64,000 nt of DNA from Cohnella phaseoli (GTDB lineage Bacteria > Bacillota > Bacilli > Paenibacillales > Paenibacillaceae): positions 124,001 to 188,000 of the forward strand of contig NZ_QRDZ01000015.1 of NCBI RefSeq assembly GCF_003386235.1, written 5' to 3'. The translations under genes were made by a program, and so were the position numbers. How positions within the stretch are numbered: position 1 is the first letter of the stretch; each line of letters starts with the position of its first letter. Of this stretch, positions 16,896 through 23,925 are shown piece after piece. The notes below the pieces were generated by a model, which saw only the letters and a list, made by a program, of their open reading frames with translations, made no database searches and had not been told where the DNA came from.

Positions 16896-18197
16896 TTAAG
16901 CTTTTCCTGCTTTGACATCCAGCACTGCTTGATAGATTCGATCGAACAGGTCTTCCAGGTCGTTCTCCTCGATGCAGGAGAAGGCGACGCGCAGATCGGT
17001 TTCGCCCAGGGCGATCGTGCCCACGCCGTAATCGCTCAGCAGTCGCTGACGTACGGTTTCCGCGTCTACAGTCAGGTTAAGACACATAAAGTAGCCGGAG
17101 TTGAACGGGTAATACGTCCAGACGTCGCCGTACTTGCCGCTGTCGAGCAGAGCTTTAACTTTGTTGGCGCGTCCTTTCATAATAACGAACTTCTCTTCCT
17201 TCTGGGCTTGGAAGCGATCGGACTTAAGCGCGCGCAAGATAAACGTTTGCGACGGATGAGGCCCGCTGGAAATCGTGGAGCGGATGTTGCCGATCGTCTT
17301 TTGCTCAAGCGCAGACAGGCTCGCTTCGCTCAGTCCGCCGTAGGTGATAAAGCCTACCCGGAAGCCCCAGACGTACTCTTCTTTGGTCGCGCCGTCGACT
17401 TTAATGGCGAGAACGCGCTCATGCAGACCGCAAAGCTGTCCGAACAGCGATTCCTGCAAGGAATCCTCGAAGAACAGGCCGAAGTAGGCGTCGTCGGTGA
17501 CGGCCACGACGTTGATGCCGGCTTCCGCGGCTTCGCGAACGGCGTCGACGATGGCGCGTCCTTCCTCGGCTCCCGGCGTGTATCCGGTCGGGTTGATTGG
17601 GAAGTTAAGCAGCACGATGGCTTTGCCCTTGTCCTTGCGGGAAAGCAGAGCGTCGCGAAGCCCCGCGGAATTGAAGCGGTTGTCCGCGTCGTACAACGGA
17701 TAGTACACCATATCCGCGCCGCGGCGAACGTGGTAGGTCAGCTCGTAGTTTTCCCAATTTTTGTCCGGGACAATAACCGCGTCGCCTTCGTCGGCGAACA
17801 AGTCTCCAACGATGCTGAGGCCATGCGTCAGCGCGTTCGTGACTACCGGAAGACTGATCGCCTTGCCGGCGACGGACGGGTTCTCGGCCAGCATTTTCTC
17901 GCGCCAGATCGTACGCAGCTCCGGCTTGCCTCCTGGAGGGGCATATTCGTAAAGATCCTTCGGATCGTAGGCGGTCAGCGTTTCCTGAATAACCTCCAAA
18001 TGCATCGGCTTGCCGTTCTCGGTGGCGATGCCGATCGTGGCGTTGTAGGCACCCGCTTTCTGCTTTGCTTCGGCGGATTGGCTCAGAATGCCGAGCTTAG
18101 GCAGGTACATCTTCTTGCCAAGATCGGATAGCATTTCGGCAACGTGCGGATTGTCGCGGGCAAGCGTCTCGTTCAATTGCTGGGCAAGGGGATTCAT
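16896..18197 (-). CDS. PLP-dependent class I/II aminotransferase
   Basis: A fold-type I aminotransferase of 433 residues. Visible are the YEYAPPGGKPELR entry, the NFPINPTGY motif (Asn and Pro of the PLP pocket), VTDDAYFGLFF (Asp binding the pyridine nitrogen), the probable Schiff-base Lys in LAIKVDGATKEEYVWGFRVGF, and the C-terminal LRVAFSCIEENDL with the substrate-carboxylate Arg. Substrate is unknown; the sequence resembles aromatic or branched-chain amino acid aminotransferases. ATG at 18197 has GGAAGG nine bases upstream. It is divergent from a MocR regulator that may control it. Confidence 0.85.
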   Translation of the reverse strand: MNPLAQQLNETLARDNPHVAEMLSDLGKKMYLPKLGILSQSAEAKQKAGAYNATIGIATENGKPMHLEVIQETLTAYDPKDLYEYAPPGGKPELRTIWREKMLAENPSVAGKAISLPVVTNALTHGLSIVGDLFADEGDAVIVPDKNWENYELTYHVRRGADMVYYPLYDADNRFNSAGLRDALLSRKDKGKAIVLLNFPINPTGYTPGAEEGRAIVDAVREAAEAGINVVAVTDDAYFGLFFEDSLQESLFGQLCGLHERVLAIKVDGATKEEYVWGFRVGFITYGGLSEASLSALEQKTIGNIRSTISSGPHPSQTFILRALKSDRFQAQKEEKFVIMKGRANKVKALLDSGKYGDVWTYYPFNSGYFMCLNLTVDAETVRQRLLSDYGVGTIALGETDLRVAFSCIEENDLEDLFDRIYQAVLDVKAGKA

Positions 18198-18223
18198 CAC
18201 TTTCATCCTTCCAATCGTCATTA

Positions 18224-18258
18224 GGTGATATTATACACCATTGGTCGATTAGCGTCAT
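18224..18258 (-). promoter_or_regulatory. Promoter of the aminotransferase with palindrome over the -10
   Basis: On the minus strand, ATGACG (18253-18258), a 17-bp spacer and TATAAT (18230-18235). The -10 lies inside GGTGATATTATACACC (18224-18239), whose GGTG/CACC ends are inverted. This looks like an operator, possibly for the divergent MocR regulator. The remainder of the 322-bp intergenic stretch (18198-18519) shows only the two promoters. Confidence 0.5.
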
Positions 18259-18454
18259 GGTATGAGAGCGTTTTCTTGTAAAAAAAGGATACCGATTTAT
18301 CACTTTTCACCAATTCGTTTCATAGGCGGATCGCCCTTGTGAGCGAGCGTTCGCAAATGTGAATTGAGCGGAAGAAGCAGGTTGCGGGGCAAGCTAAATT
18401 AAGGATTGGAAAAGGGAAGCTTGCGCTAGATTGCGAAATCGTGTACGCCGCACA

Positions 18455-18483
18455 TTGACAACAGAAAAGATACATTTTAGAGT
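18455..18483 (+). promoter_or_regulatory. Promoter of the mocR-araC operon
   Basis: Perfect TTGACA (18455-18460), 17-bp spacer, TAGAGT (18478-18483; four of six). The start near 18490 agrees with the ATG at 18520 preceded by AGGAAAGGGAAG. Confidence 0.5.
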
Positions 18484-18519
18484 AAAATGACTAGTCCATT
18501 GATCAGGAAAGGGAAGCCG

Positions 18520-20079
18520 ATGACATCACCGTTTGCGTATTCCGCCAAGCTGGCCGATTGCGGCAGCAAACATCTGGCGATGTATTTGGCCATCCGGGAG
18601 GCGATTATGGAAGGGACGCTGTCTCCGGGGGAGAAGCTGCCGTCCACAAGACAGCTGGCCGCACTGTACGGGCTGTCCCGGGGAAGCGTAAGCTTGGCCT
18701 ACGAGATGCTGTCGGCGGAAGGCTTCGTGGTGACTGGCGTCGGACAGGGGACGTTCGTGGCGGGAGCGGACTGGGAGTCGGCGACAAAGTCAGCCGTCTC
18801 CCTAAATGGAGCGGCGTGCGGAATCGATGCGACGATGGAGGACGCCCAATTGACGAAATGGGGCCGCCGTTTGCTCGATCTCCCTCAAGCGGCGCATCCG
18901 CCCATTCCGACGCTTGAGCCCGAACGGGAAGAAGCAATCTCGTTCGTTCCGTCGGGGCTTGGCCCGGAGCGGTTTCCATGGCAGGAATGGAAGGCGGAGG
19001 TCGCCCAGCAGTGGAAGAGTCTCGGAGTGTCCGGCCACGCCGACGGTCACGCGACCGAAGGGAGCCTGGAACTGCGCAAGGCGATCGCGGGCAGATTGCG
19101 TCGGGAACGGGGCATTCCGTGCCGCGAGGACGATATCGTCATTACCTCCGGCTCCATGCAGGCGATCGCTCTGCTGGCGCAGCTGCTGCTGGAGGAAGGC
19201 AAGTCCGCAGTGATCGAAAATCCTTGCTACGCCGGAATTCGCAACGCGGTGATGACAACGGGAGCTTCCGTTATTGCAGAGCGGACGGACGGCGGGGGCA
19301 TCGTGCCTCGGGATTGGGAGGCGTCGGTGCTGTTCGTCACGCCGACCCGACATTTCCCGACGGGCGTCGTGCTTAGCTACGAGCGCAGACAGGCGCTGCT
19401 CGCATGGGCGTCCAGGCGCGGCGCCTGGATCGTCGAGGACGATTACGACAGCGACTTTCGCTGGGGCGGACGTCCGATCGAGCCGCTCAAGTCGCTGGAC
19501 AGGGAAGGCCGAGTCGTCTATGTCGGCACGTTCTCGCGCTCGATGAGCGCCAGCATGAGAATCGGCTTCGCGGTCGTTCCGAAGGAGCTGATGCAGCCGT
19601 TCCTGTTGGCGAAGAAGCTTTACGATCCGTATCCGACGGGGATTGCGGAGCAGCAGGCGCTGGCGAGCTGGATGTCCTCCGGCGGCTACGACCGGCATAT
19701 GCGCAAGACGCGCCGCATTCTCGGCAAGCTCGAGCATAAGCTGCGCTCCAGTCTGACTGCGGATTTGCAGCAGCTGTTCACGGCTGTTCCGTCCGATGCC
19801 GGATTGCATGTGTATGCAAAGTGGGAAGGGGCGGAAGAGGATTACCGCCGATTGGTCGAGGAGTGCGCGCGGAGCGGGGCGATATGGAGGGACGGATCGG
19901 CTTACGATATTCCGTTCGGAGGGTTGCTCGAAGAGAAGGCGCCGCCTTCGGCGTTGTTCGGGTTCGCCCATCTGAGCGAAAGGGAGATTGAAGAAGGCGT
20001 TCGCCGCATCCGTCAGGCGGCTCTGGCGCTGAATGAGCTAAGAGCAAAGCCGGAACAAGGAGGTTTCGTTCATGATTAA
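18520..20079 (+). CDS. MocR/GabR-type regulator lacking the PLP lysine
   Basis: A 519-residue fusion of a GntR winged helix (residues about 10-80, GEKLPSTRQLAALYGLSRGSVSLAYEML) and an aminotransferase-like domain. Regulators of this type sense PLP or an amine or amino acid through a Schiff base on a Lys in a GTFSK motif. Here the motif reads GTFSRSMSASMRIGF, with Arg340 (codon 19537-19539) in place of that Lys, so covalent PLP binding is doubtful. Other pocket motifs (VTPTRHFPTGVVL, VEDDYDSDFRW) remain. It overlaps the araC gene by eight bases and is divergent from an aminotransferase, the likely target. Confidence 0.9.
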   Translation: MTSPFAYSAKLADCGSKHLAMYLAIREAIMEGTLSPGEKLPSTRQLAALYGLSRGSVSLAYEMLSAEGFVVTGVGQGTFVAGADWESATKSAVSLNGAACGIDATMEDAQLTKWGRRLLDLPQAAHPPIPTLEPEREEAISFVPSGLGPERFPWQEWKAEVAQQWKSLGVSGHADGHATEGSLELRKAIAGRLRRERGIPCREDDIVITSGSMQAIALLAQLLLEEGKSAVIENPCYAGIRNAVMTTGASVIAERTDGGGIVPRDWEASVLFVTPTRHFPTGVVLSYERRQALLAWASRRGAWIVEDDYDSDFRWGGRPIEPLKSLDREGRVVYVGTFSRSMSASMRIGFAVVPKELMQPFLLAKKLYDPYPTGIAEQQALASWMSSGGYDRHMRKTRRILGKLEHKLRSSLTADLQQLFTAVPSDAGLHVYAKWEGAEEDYRRLVEECARSGAIWRDGSAYDIPFGGLLEEKAPPSALFGFAHLSEREIEEGVRRIRQAALALNELRAKPEQGGFVHD

Positions 20080-20857
20080 TCTAGCGCCTGAGTCGTTTGT
20101 TTTACATTCCGCCTTTGCGAAAATTTCGTGCGAGCCGGGGTGGAAATGGCAGAAGCGGGAGAAGCCGCTTGCCAATTACGATATTTTCTACGTATGGAGC
20201 GGCGAAGGGGAGCTGTCTCTTAACGGGAAGATGTACGAACTGGGCAAGGGCAGCTGCTTTCTTTTTCGGAAAGGGGATCATACGTGGGCGACGCACAACC
20301 CGCAGAAGCCGCTTGTGCTCACGTACATTCACTTCGATACGGCCGAGCCGGCCCAGGAAGTTCCGGTGCCGTACCGCGTATTGGAGGATACGTTCGACTT
20401 CGAGCATTTGCTGTCCAAATACGTACGCCTGTTTCTGGTGAAAACCTATGCGGCCGAGATCGAAGCGCAGCTGATTCTCAAGCAGCTGATCATCCATCTG
20501 CTGCGCTGCGACAGGCAGGAGCCCGTCGAGCGGAAAGTTAGCAATCAGCTAAGCGAGAGCATTCGGGAAGTCGCGAACTACATTTTGCAGCATCCCGGCC
20601 AAGCTCATCGCGTCGAGGATCTGGGCAAGCGCGCGGGGCTGTCTTCGCGATATTTTTCGATCAAGTTTAAGGAACTGATCGGCATGTCTGTGCAAACCTA
20701 CATGATCCGAGCAAGAATCGAACGCGCGCAGCACCTGCTGCTCCATGCGGGCATGAACGTGACCGAGGTCGCCGACGCGTTAGGCTACAGGGACATTTTT
20801 TTCTTCAGCCGGCAGTTTAAGCAGTATACGGGCAAAAGCCCTTCGGAAATCCGCTAG
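20072..20857 (+). CDS. AraC-family transcriptional regulator
   Basis: A 261-residue AraC/XylS regulator. An N-terminal cupin-like sensor domain (WSGEGELSLNGKMYELGKGSCFLFRKGDHTW) is followed by two helix-turn-helix motifs (VEDLGKRAGLSSRYFSIKFKELIGMSVQTYMIRARIERAQHLL, then VTEVADALGYRDIFFFSRQFKQYTGKSPSEIR). Proteins of this layout usually activate sugar-use genes. GGAGG precedes the ATG, which overlaps the mocR end. The stop codon TAG is part of the CTAG sequence that borders a MITE-like element. Confidence 0.92.
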   Translation: MINLAPESFVLHSAFAKISCEPGWKWQKREKPLANYDIFYVWSGEGELSLNGKMYELGKGSCFLFRKGDHTWATHNPQKPLVLTYIHFDTAEPAQEVPVPYRVLEDTFDFEHLLSKYVRLFLVKTYAAEIEAQLILKQLIIHLLRCDRQEPVERKVSNQLSESIREVANYILQHPGQAHRVEDLGKRAGLSSRYFSIKFKELIGMSVQTYMIRARIERAQHLLLHAGMNVTEVADALGYRDIFFFSRQFKQYTGKSPSEIR

Positions 20858-21006
20858 GGCGTGTATGCATACTCCGAGGATAGTAGATTATGCCGAATTT
20901 TCGTTCCATGCAAGGAACTTTTGTGAAGGCGTACCGGGGGTACGTCAAAAAGTGACGAAGCAGGGGATGAAAGATACCTCTGAGCGGGTTTGCATACACG
21001 CCCTAG
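20854..21006. mobile_element. 145-bp IS5-like MITE with CTAG at both ends
   Basis: GGCGTGTATGCA at 20858-20869 is matched by TGCATACACGCC at 20991-21002. Both ends are flanked by CTAG (20854-20857 and 21003-21006). A four-base CTAG/CTAA-type duplication is characteristic of one IS5 subgroup. No transposase is encoded. The insertion site is the araC stop codon, which the duplication preserves. Because CTAG is itself palindromic, it could instead extend the inverted repeat. Confidence 0.65.
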
Positions 21007-21011
21007 CAGAC

Positions 21012-21058
21012 AAAAAAACCGTCCGCGGCCCGCAATTAACGGGATCGGACGGTTTTTT
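21012..21058. terminator. Bidirectional terminator between araC and psd
   Basis: AAAAAACCGTCCG pairs with CGGACGGTTTTTT, with A- and T-runs at the two ends. Confidence 0.88.
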
Positions 21059-21074
21059 CATGCGTATGGCCGGT

Positions 21075-21866
21075 TTAAGACTTCGGGACCAGCGTTCCGA
21101 GCCGTTCGCCCATGCGAACCCTGGAGCCTAGCTTCAAATCCGGGCGTGGGTTTAAGGTGCCGTCTTCCGTAAGCAGCACGATGGTAGAACCGAATTCGAA
21201 GTAGGCCAGCTCGTCCCCTCGGCGAAGCCGGCGCGGCTTCGGCTCGACGTAACGAATGCTGCTGACGTTCATCGCGCCTACTTTGACGACGGCGACTTCT
21301 CCCTGCTCGTGGCGGATGTAGGAGACTAGCCGCTCGTTGCGGGAAAGCACGCGGCGCATAGAGGTAAGGCCGAATTCGTTGACGGGATATACTTTGCCTG
21401 CAATGTGCTCGCTCTCGACGATATCTCCGTCGCATGGGGAATGGATGCGATGATAATCCGTCGGACTCAGGTAGAGCACCCAGAAGTATCCGCGCCGATA
21501 TTGAGCGATTCTCGGAGAGCCGTTAAGCAGCTCCTCGACCGTATAATCTTGTCCTTTGATCTGCAGCATCATGCCGTCTTCGATCACTCCGCAGCCGGTA
21601 ATGAGCGCGTCCACCGGGCTGGTCAGCGCGTCTGCGGCGGCGTCGACGGGCCGTCGGCCGGGCTTGAGTCTGCGCGTAAAAAAGTCGTTGAGCGAACGGT
21701 ATTCTCCGATCGCTTTCTCCGCTTCCTCGACCGGAATGTTGTATATCGCCGCAAAGCGAGGAATGAGACGCCGGCTAAAGGAAGATTTGGCGAAGCGCCC
21801 CGTCATGCGGGATATGAACTTGCGCGACGACAGTTCCGTCATCATGCGCAGCAGCCAACGAGTCAT
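21075..21866 (-). CDS. psd: Phosphatidylserine decarboxylase
   Basis: A 263-residue proenzyme, the same length as Bacillus subtilis Psd. The self-cleavage site appears as FEFGST, where the Ser becomes the pyruvoyl group. Other family features are EYRSLNDFFTRRLKPGRRP, LTSPVDALI and VLYLSPTDYHRIHSP (catalytic His). It converts phosphatidylserine to phosphatidylethanolamine at the membrane. ATG at 21866 with AAGGAG upstream is preferred; a TTG at 21935 would add 23 residues. No pssA is adjacent. Confidence 0.92.
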   Translation of the reverse strand: MTRWLLRMMTELSSRKFISRMTGRFAKSSFSRRLIPRFAAIYNIPVEEAEKAIGEYRSLNDFFTRRLKPGRRPVDAAADALTSPVDALITGCGVIEDGMMLQIKGQDYTVEELLNGSPRIAQYRRGYFWVLYLSPTDYHRIHSPCDGDIVESEHIAGKVYPVNEFGLTSMRRVLSRNERLVSYIRHEQGEVAVVKVGAMNVSSIRYVEPKPRRLRRGDELAYFEFGSTIVLLTEDGTLNPRPDLKLGSRVRMGERLGTLVPKS

Positions 21867-22130
21867 GTGGCCGAGCACTCCTTTATCGATAGATTCATTC
21901 CCGAGAATTGTGACATAACGCCGCGTAAAGTGCAATAGCCCCTTTGTTACGATTCAGCAAGATTAGGTTTCTCGCATCTCCTTGTCTGAATCGTCTATGC
22001 AAAGCTTCTCCGGCGCCCATGCCGTCGAAGCTGTTTTTGCTTGGGCTGCGGGCAGGCGCCGTAACTTTTTTGCTCTCCTCCGTATATGCTGAAGCGACGG
22101 CCTAGGAGGCTGACGAGGGAGGCGGGAACG

Positions 22131-23279
22131 ATGCTGAGAGCCGCATTTATTACTCCGGGAGCTTTCCCGGTTCCTTCCGCGATGGGAGGCTCCGTCGAAC
22201 GCGTGGTCGAGAAGGTCGTTCCCGAGCTGTTGCCCCACGTCGACGCTACCATCTACGGCAGAAAAGGCAAAAGGCTGCCTGCACGGGGGAGTCTTCGCGG
22301 CATAAAGGTAGAGCGATTCCCCGGAGCGAACAAGAGCGACTATTTTAACAGGGTATGCGCCAGGCTAGCCCGTTCGAAACCGGACGTCATTCAGGTGGAG
22401 AACCGTCCGCTATGGGTTCCCAGGCTAAAGCGGCTGTTTCCGCGGAGCCGGATCTGGCTTAACTTGCATTCCACTACTTTTATCAACGCTCCTTATTTGA
22501 ACCCTGTCCAAAGAAGAAGATGCTTGCAGGCAGCCGACCGCATCCAGGTGAACAGCGAGTTTCTTCGCACGTACGTTAGAACGTACGTGCCGAATGTGTC
22601 CGATAAAATCCGCGTAAACCCTCTTGGGGTGGATATTTCGAGATTTTACGGCAGATCGACGTTGGAAGGGGCGGCCGTCCGCGAGGAAATGCGTTCCCGT
22701 TACGGATGGGGGAATCGTCCGATCGCCATTTATGTCGGACGTCTCGTTCCCCAGAAAGGCGTTAAATATTTGCTTGCCGCCGTTCCGTCGATATTGGCGG
22801 CCGTGCCCGATGCGCTGATCGTGATCGTCGGCAGCGCGAGATACGGCTCGCATCGCGAGACGGGACATGTGCGGCGACTTCATCGTATGGCCGCCCGTCT
22901 GAAAAATCATGTTCATTTTCAACCGTATGTTTCTCATCACGATATTCCCCGCTGGTTCGCGATGGCGGATACGGCCGTGGTGCCCTCCGTCGGAAAGGAA
23001 GCTTTCGGGCTGGTCAATCTCGAGGCCATGGCTGCGGAGCTCCCCGTCGTCGCTACCCGGGCGGGCGGAATGAAGGAAATCGTGGTGGACGGACATACCG
23101 GGTTTCTCGTTTCCACCGAGCGCGAGAAGATTTCGGCGGAGCTGGCGGGAAAAATCGGTTTTCTGTTGACAAACGGCGAAATGCGTCGGGAAATGGGCTT
23201 TCGGGGAAGGGAACGGGTGCTGAGGGATTTCCAATGGCGGCATACTGCGGAACGATGGCTCAAATTCCAGTCGGAATAA
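22131..23279 (+). CDS. CotSA-like glycosyltransferase (GT4)
   Basis: A 382-residue GT-B glycosyltransferase. Features are the N-terminal MGGSVERVVEKVVPEL, the IYVGRLVPQKGVKYLLAAVP of the C-terminal Rossmann domain, and the GT4 signature KEAFGLVNLEAMA (Glu-x7-Glu contacting the sugar nucleotide). It resembles spore coat protein CotSA of Bacillus. It is predicted cytoplasmic. GGGAGG lies upstream of the ATG at 22131. The 264 bp upstream, shared with psd, hold a stem-loop (21951-21992, GATTCAG/CTGAATC) and nothing else clear. It lies close to the larger glycosylation cluster. Confidence 0.8.
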   Translation: MLRAAFITPGAFPVPSAMGGSVERVVEKVVPELLPHVDATIYGRKGKRLPARGSLRGIKVERFPGANKSDYFNRVCARLARSKPDVIQVENRPLWVPRLKRLFPRSRIWLNLHSTTFINAPYLNPVQRRRCLQAADRIQVNSEFLRTYVRTYVPNVSDKIRVNPLGVDISRFYGRSTLEGAAVREEMRSRYGWGNRPIAIYVGRLVPQKGVKYLLAAVPSILAAVPDALIVIVGSARYGSHRETGHVRRLHRMAARLKNHVHFQPYVSHHDIPRWFAMADTAVVPSVGKEAFGLVNLEAMAAELPVVATRAGGMKEIVVDGHTGFLVSTEREKISAELAGKIGFLLTNGEMRREMGFRGRERVLRDFQWRHTAERWLKFQSE

Positions 23280-23290
23280 AAAAACGCCAA

Positions 23291-23338
23291 AAAGAGGCGC
23301 ATGAATCTCCCTTGCGAGGAGAATTGTGCGCCTTTTTC
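23291..23338. terminator. Bidirectional terminator
   Basis: AGGCGCATGAATCTCC pairs with GGAGAATTGTGCGCCT (minor mismatches) and is followed by TTTTT. It separates convergent genes. Confidence 0.8.
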
Positions 23339-23704
23339 TCATGCGTGCTCCAGATGTTGAAGCGTCTGCAAAAAAATTTGTTCGATGTGCGAATCGTCGA
23401 GCGAGTAGAAGACGGTTTTGCCGCTTTTGCGTCGTTTGACCATGCGCATGTTGCGCAGATATCTGAGTTGGTGGGACACGGCGGACTGGCCCATGTCCAG
23501 CAGGGCGGCGAGGTCGTGCACGCACAGCTCCCGATGAAGCAGGGCGCCGATCAGCTTGATTCGCGTCGGATCCCCAAGAGCCTTGAACAGCTCGGCCAAA
23601 CGGTTGGCGGAGTCTTCGGTGATCATGAGCTTTTTGACTTCTTGCAGCGGAAGATCGGAATGTGCGCAGCCTTCTTCCGACCTTATCAGCGCGATTTTAT
23701 CCAT
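23339..23704 (-). CDS. ArsR/SmtB-family metal-sensing repressor
   Basis: A 121-residue winged-helix repressor. ELCVHDLAALLDMGQSAVSHQLRYLR is the recognition region, and KSGKTVFYSL is the wing. The last helix carries Asp104, His106, His117 and His120, a D-x-H-x10-H-x2-H set matching in position the zinc-binding alpha5 site of SmtB and CzrA (there ending in Glu). The ELCVHD motif has a single Cys, so an alpha3 CadC-type site is incomplete. Zinc or cobalt sensing is therefore likely. Unusually, no metal transporter is adjacent; the divergent neighbour is the giant repeat protein. Confidence 0.88.
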   Translation of the reverse strand: MDKIALIRSEEGCAHSDLPLQEVKKLMITEDSANRLAELFKALGDPTRIKLIGALLHRELCVHDLAALLDMGQSAVSHQLRYLRNMRMVKRRKSGKTVFYSLDDSHIEQIFLQTLQHLEHA

Positions 23705-23864
23705 GTTAATCTCCCTTGCGGATGGTTGCGATAGTTCTTTCATTATAACGCAACAAGAGAGCGACGGAAATAAGGCGGCAGCTCCAAGCCGCAAAACGGA
23801 GGCGAGGGGCGTTGCGGGCGACGGAGGAATGAACGAAAAAAATGGACGGACGCCTATCCGCGTG

Positions 23865-23892
23865 ACGCGCCCATGGGTGAATGCATATGATA
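23865..23892 (+). promoter_or_regulatory. Candidate sigma-K (mother-cell) promoter of the giant repeat gene
   Basis: AC at 23865-23866, exactly 17 bp, then CATATGATA at 23884-23892, which fits the known sigma-K consensus AC-N17-CATANNNTA. The implied transcript start near 23899 leaves a short leader with AGGAAGGAGAGG before the ATG at 23926. Confidence 0.55.
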
Positions 23893-23925
23893 CTGAAGAT
23901 TTCGATGAACAGGAAGGAGAGGGAC

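Noticed and set aside
22010..22075. Hairpin AGCTTC/GAAGCT with T-run as a terminator
   Set aside because: No plus-strand gene ends upstream of it and the stem is only six pairs with a long loop.
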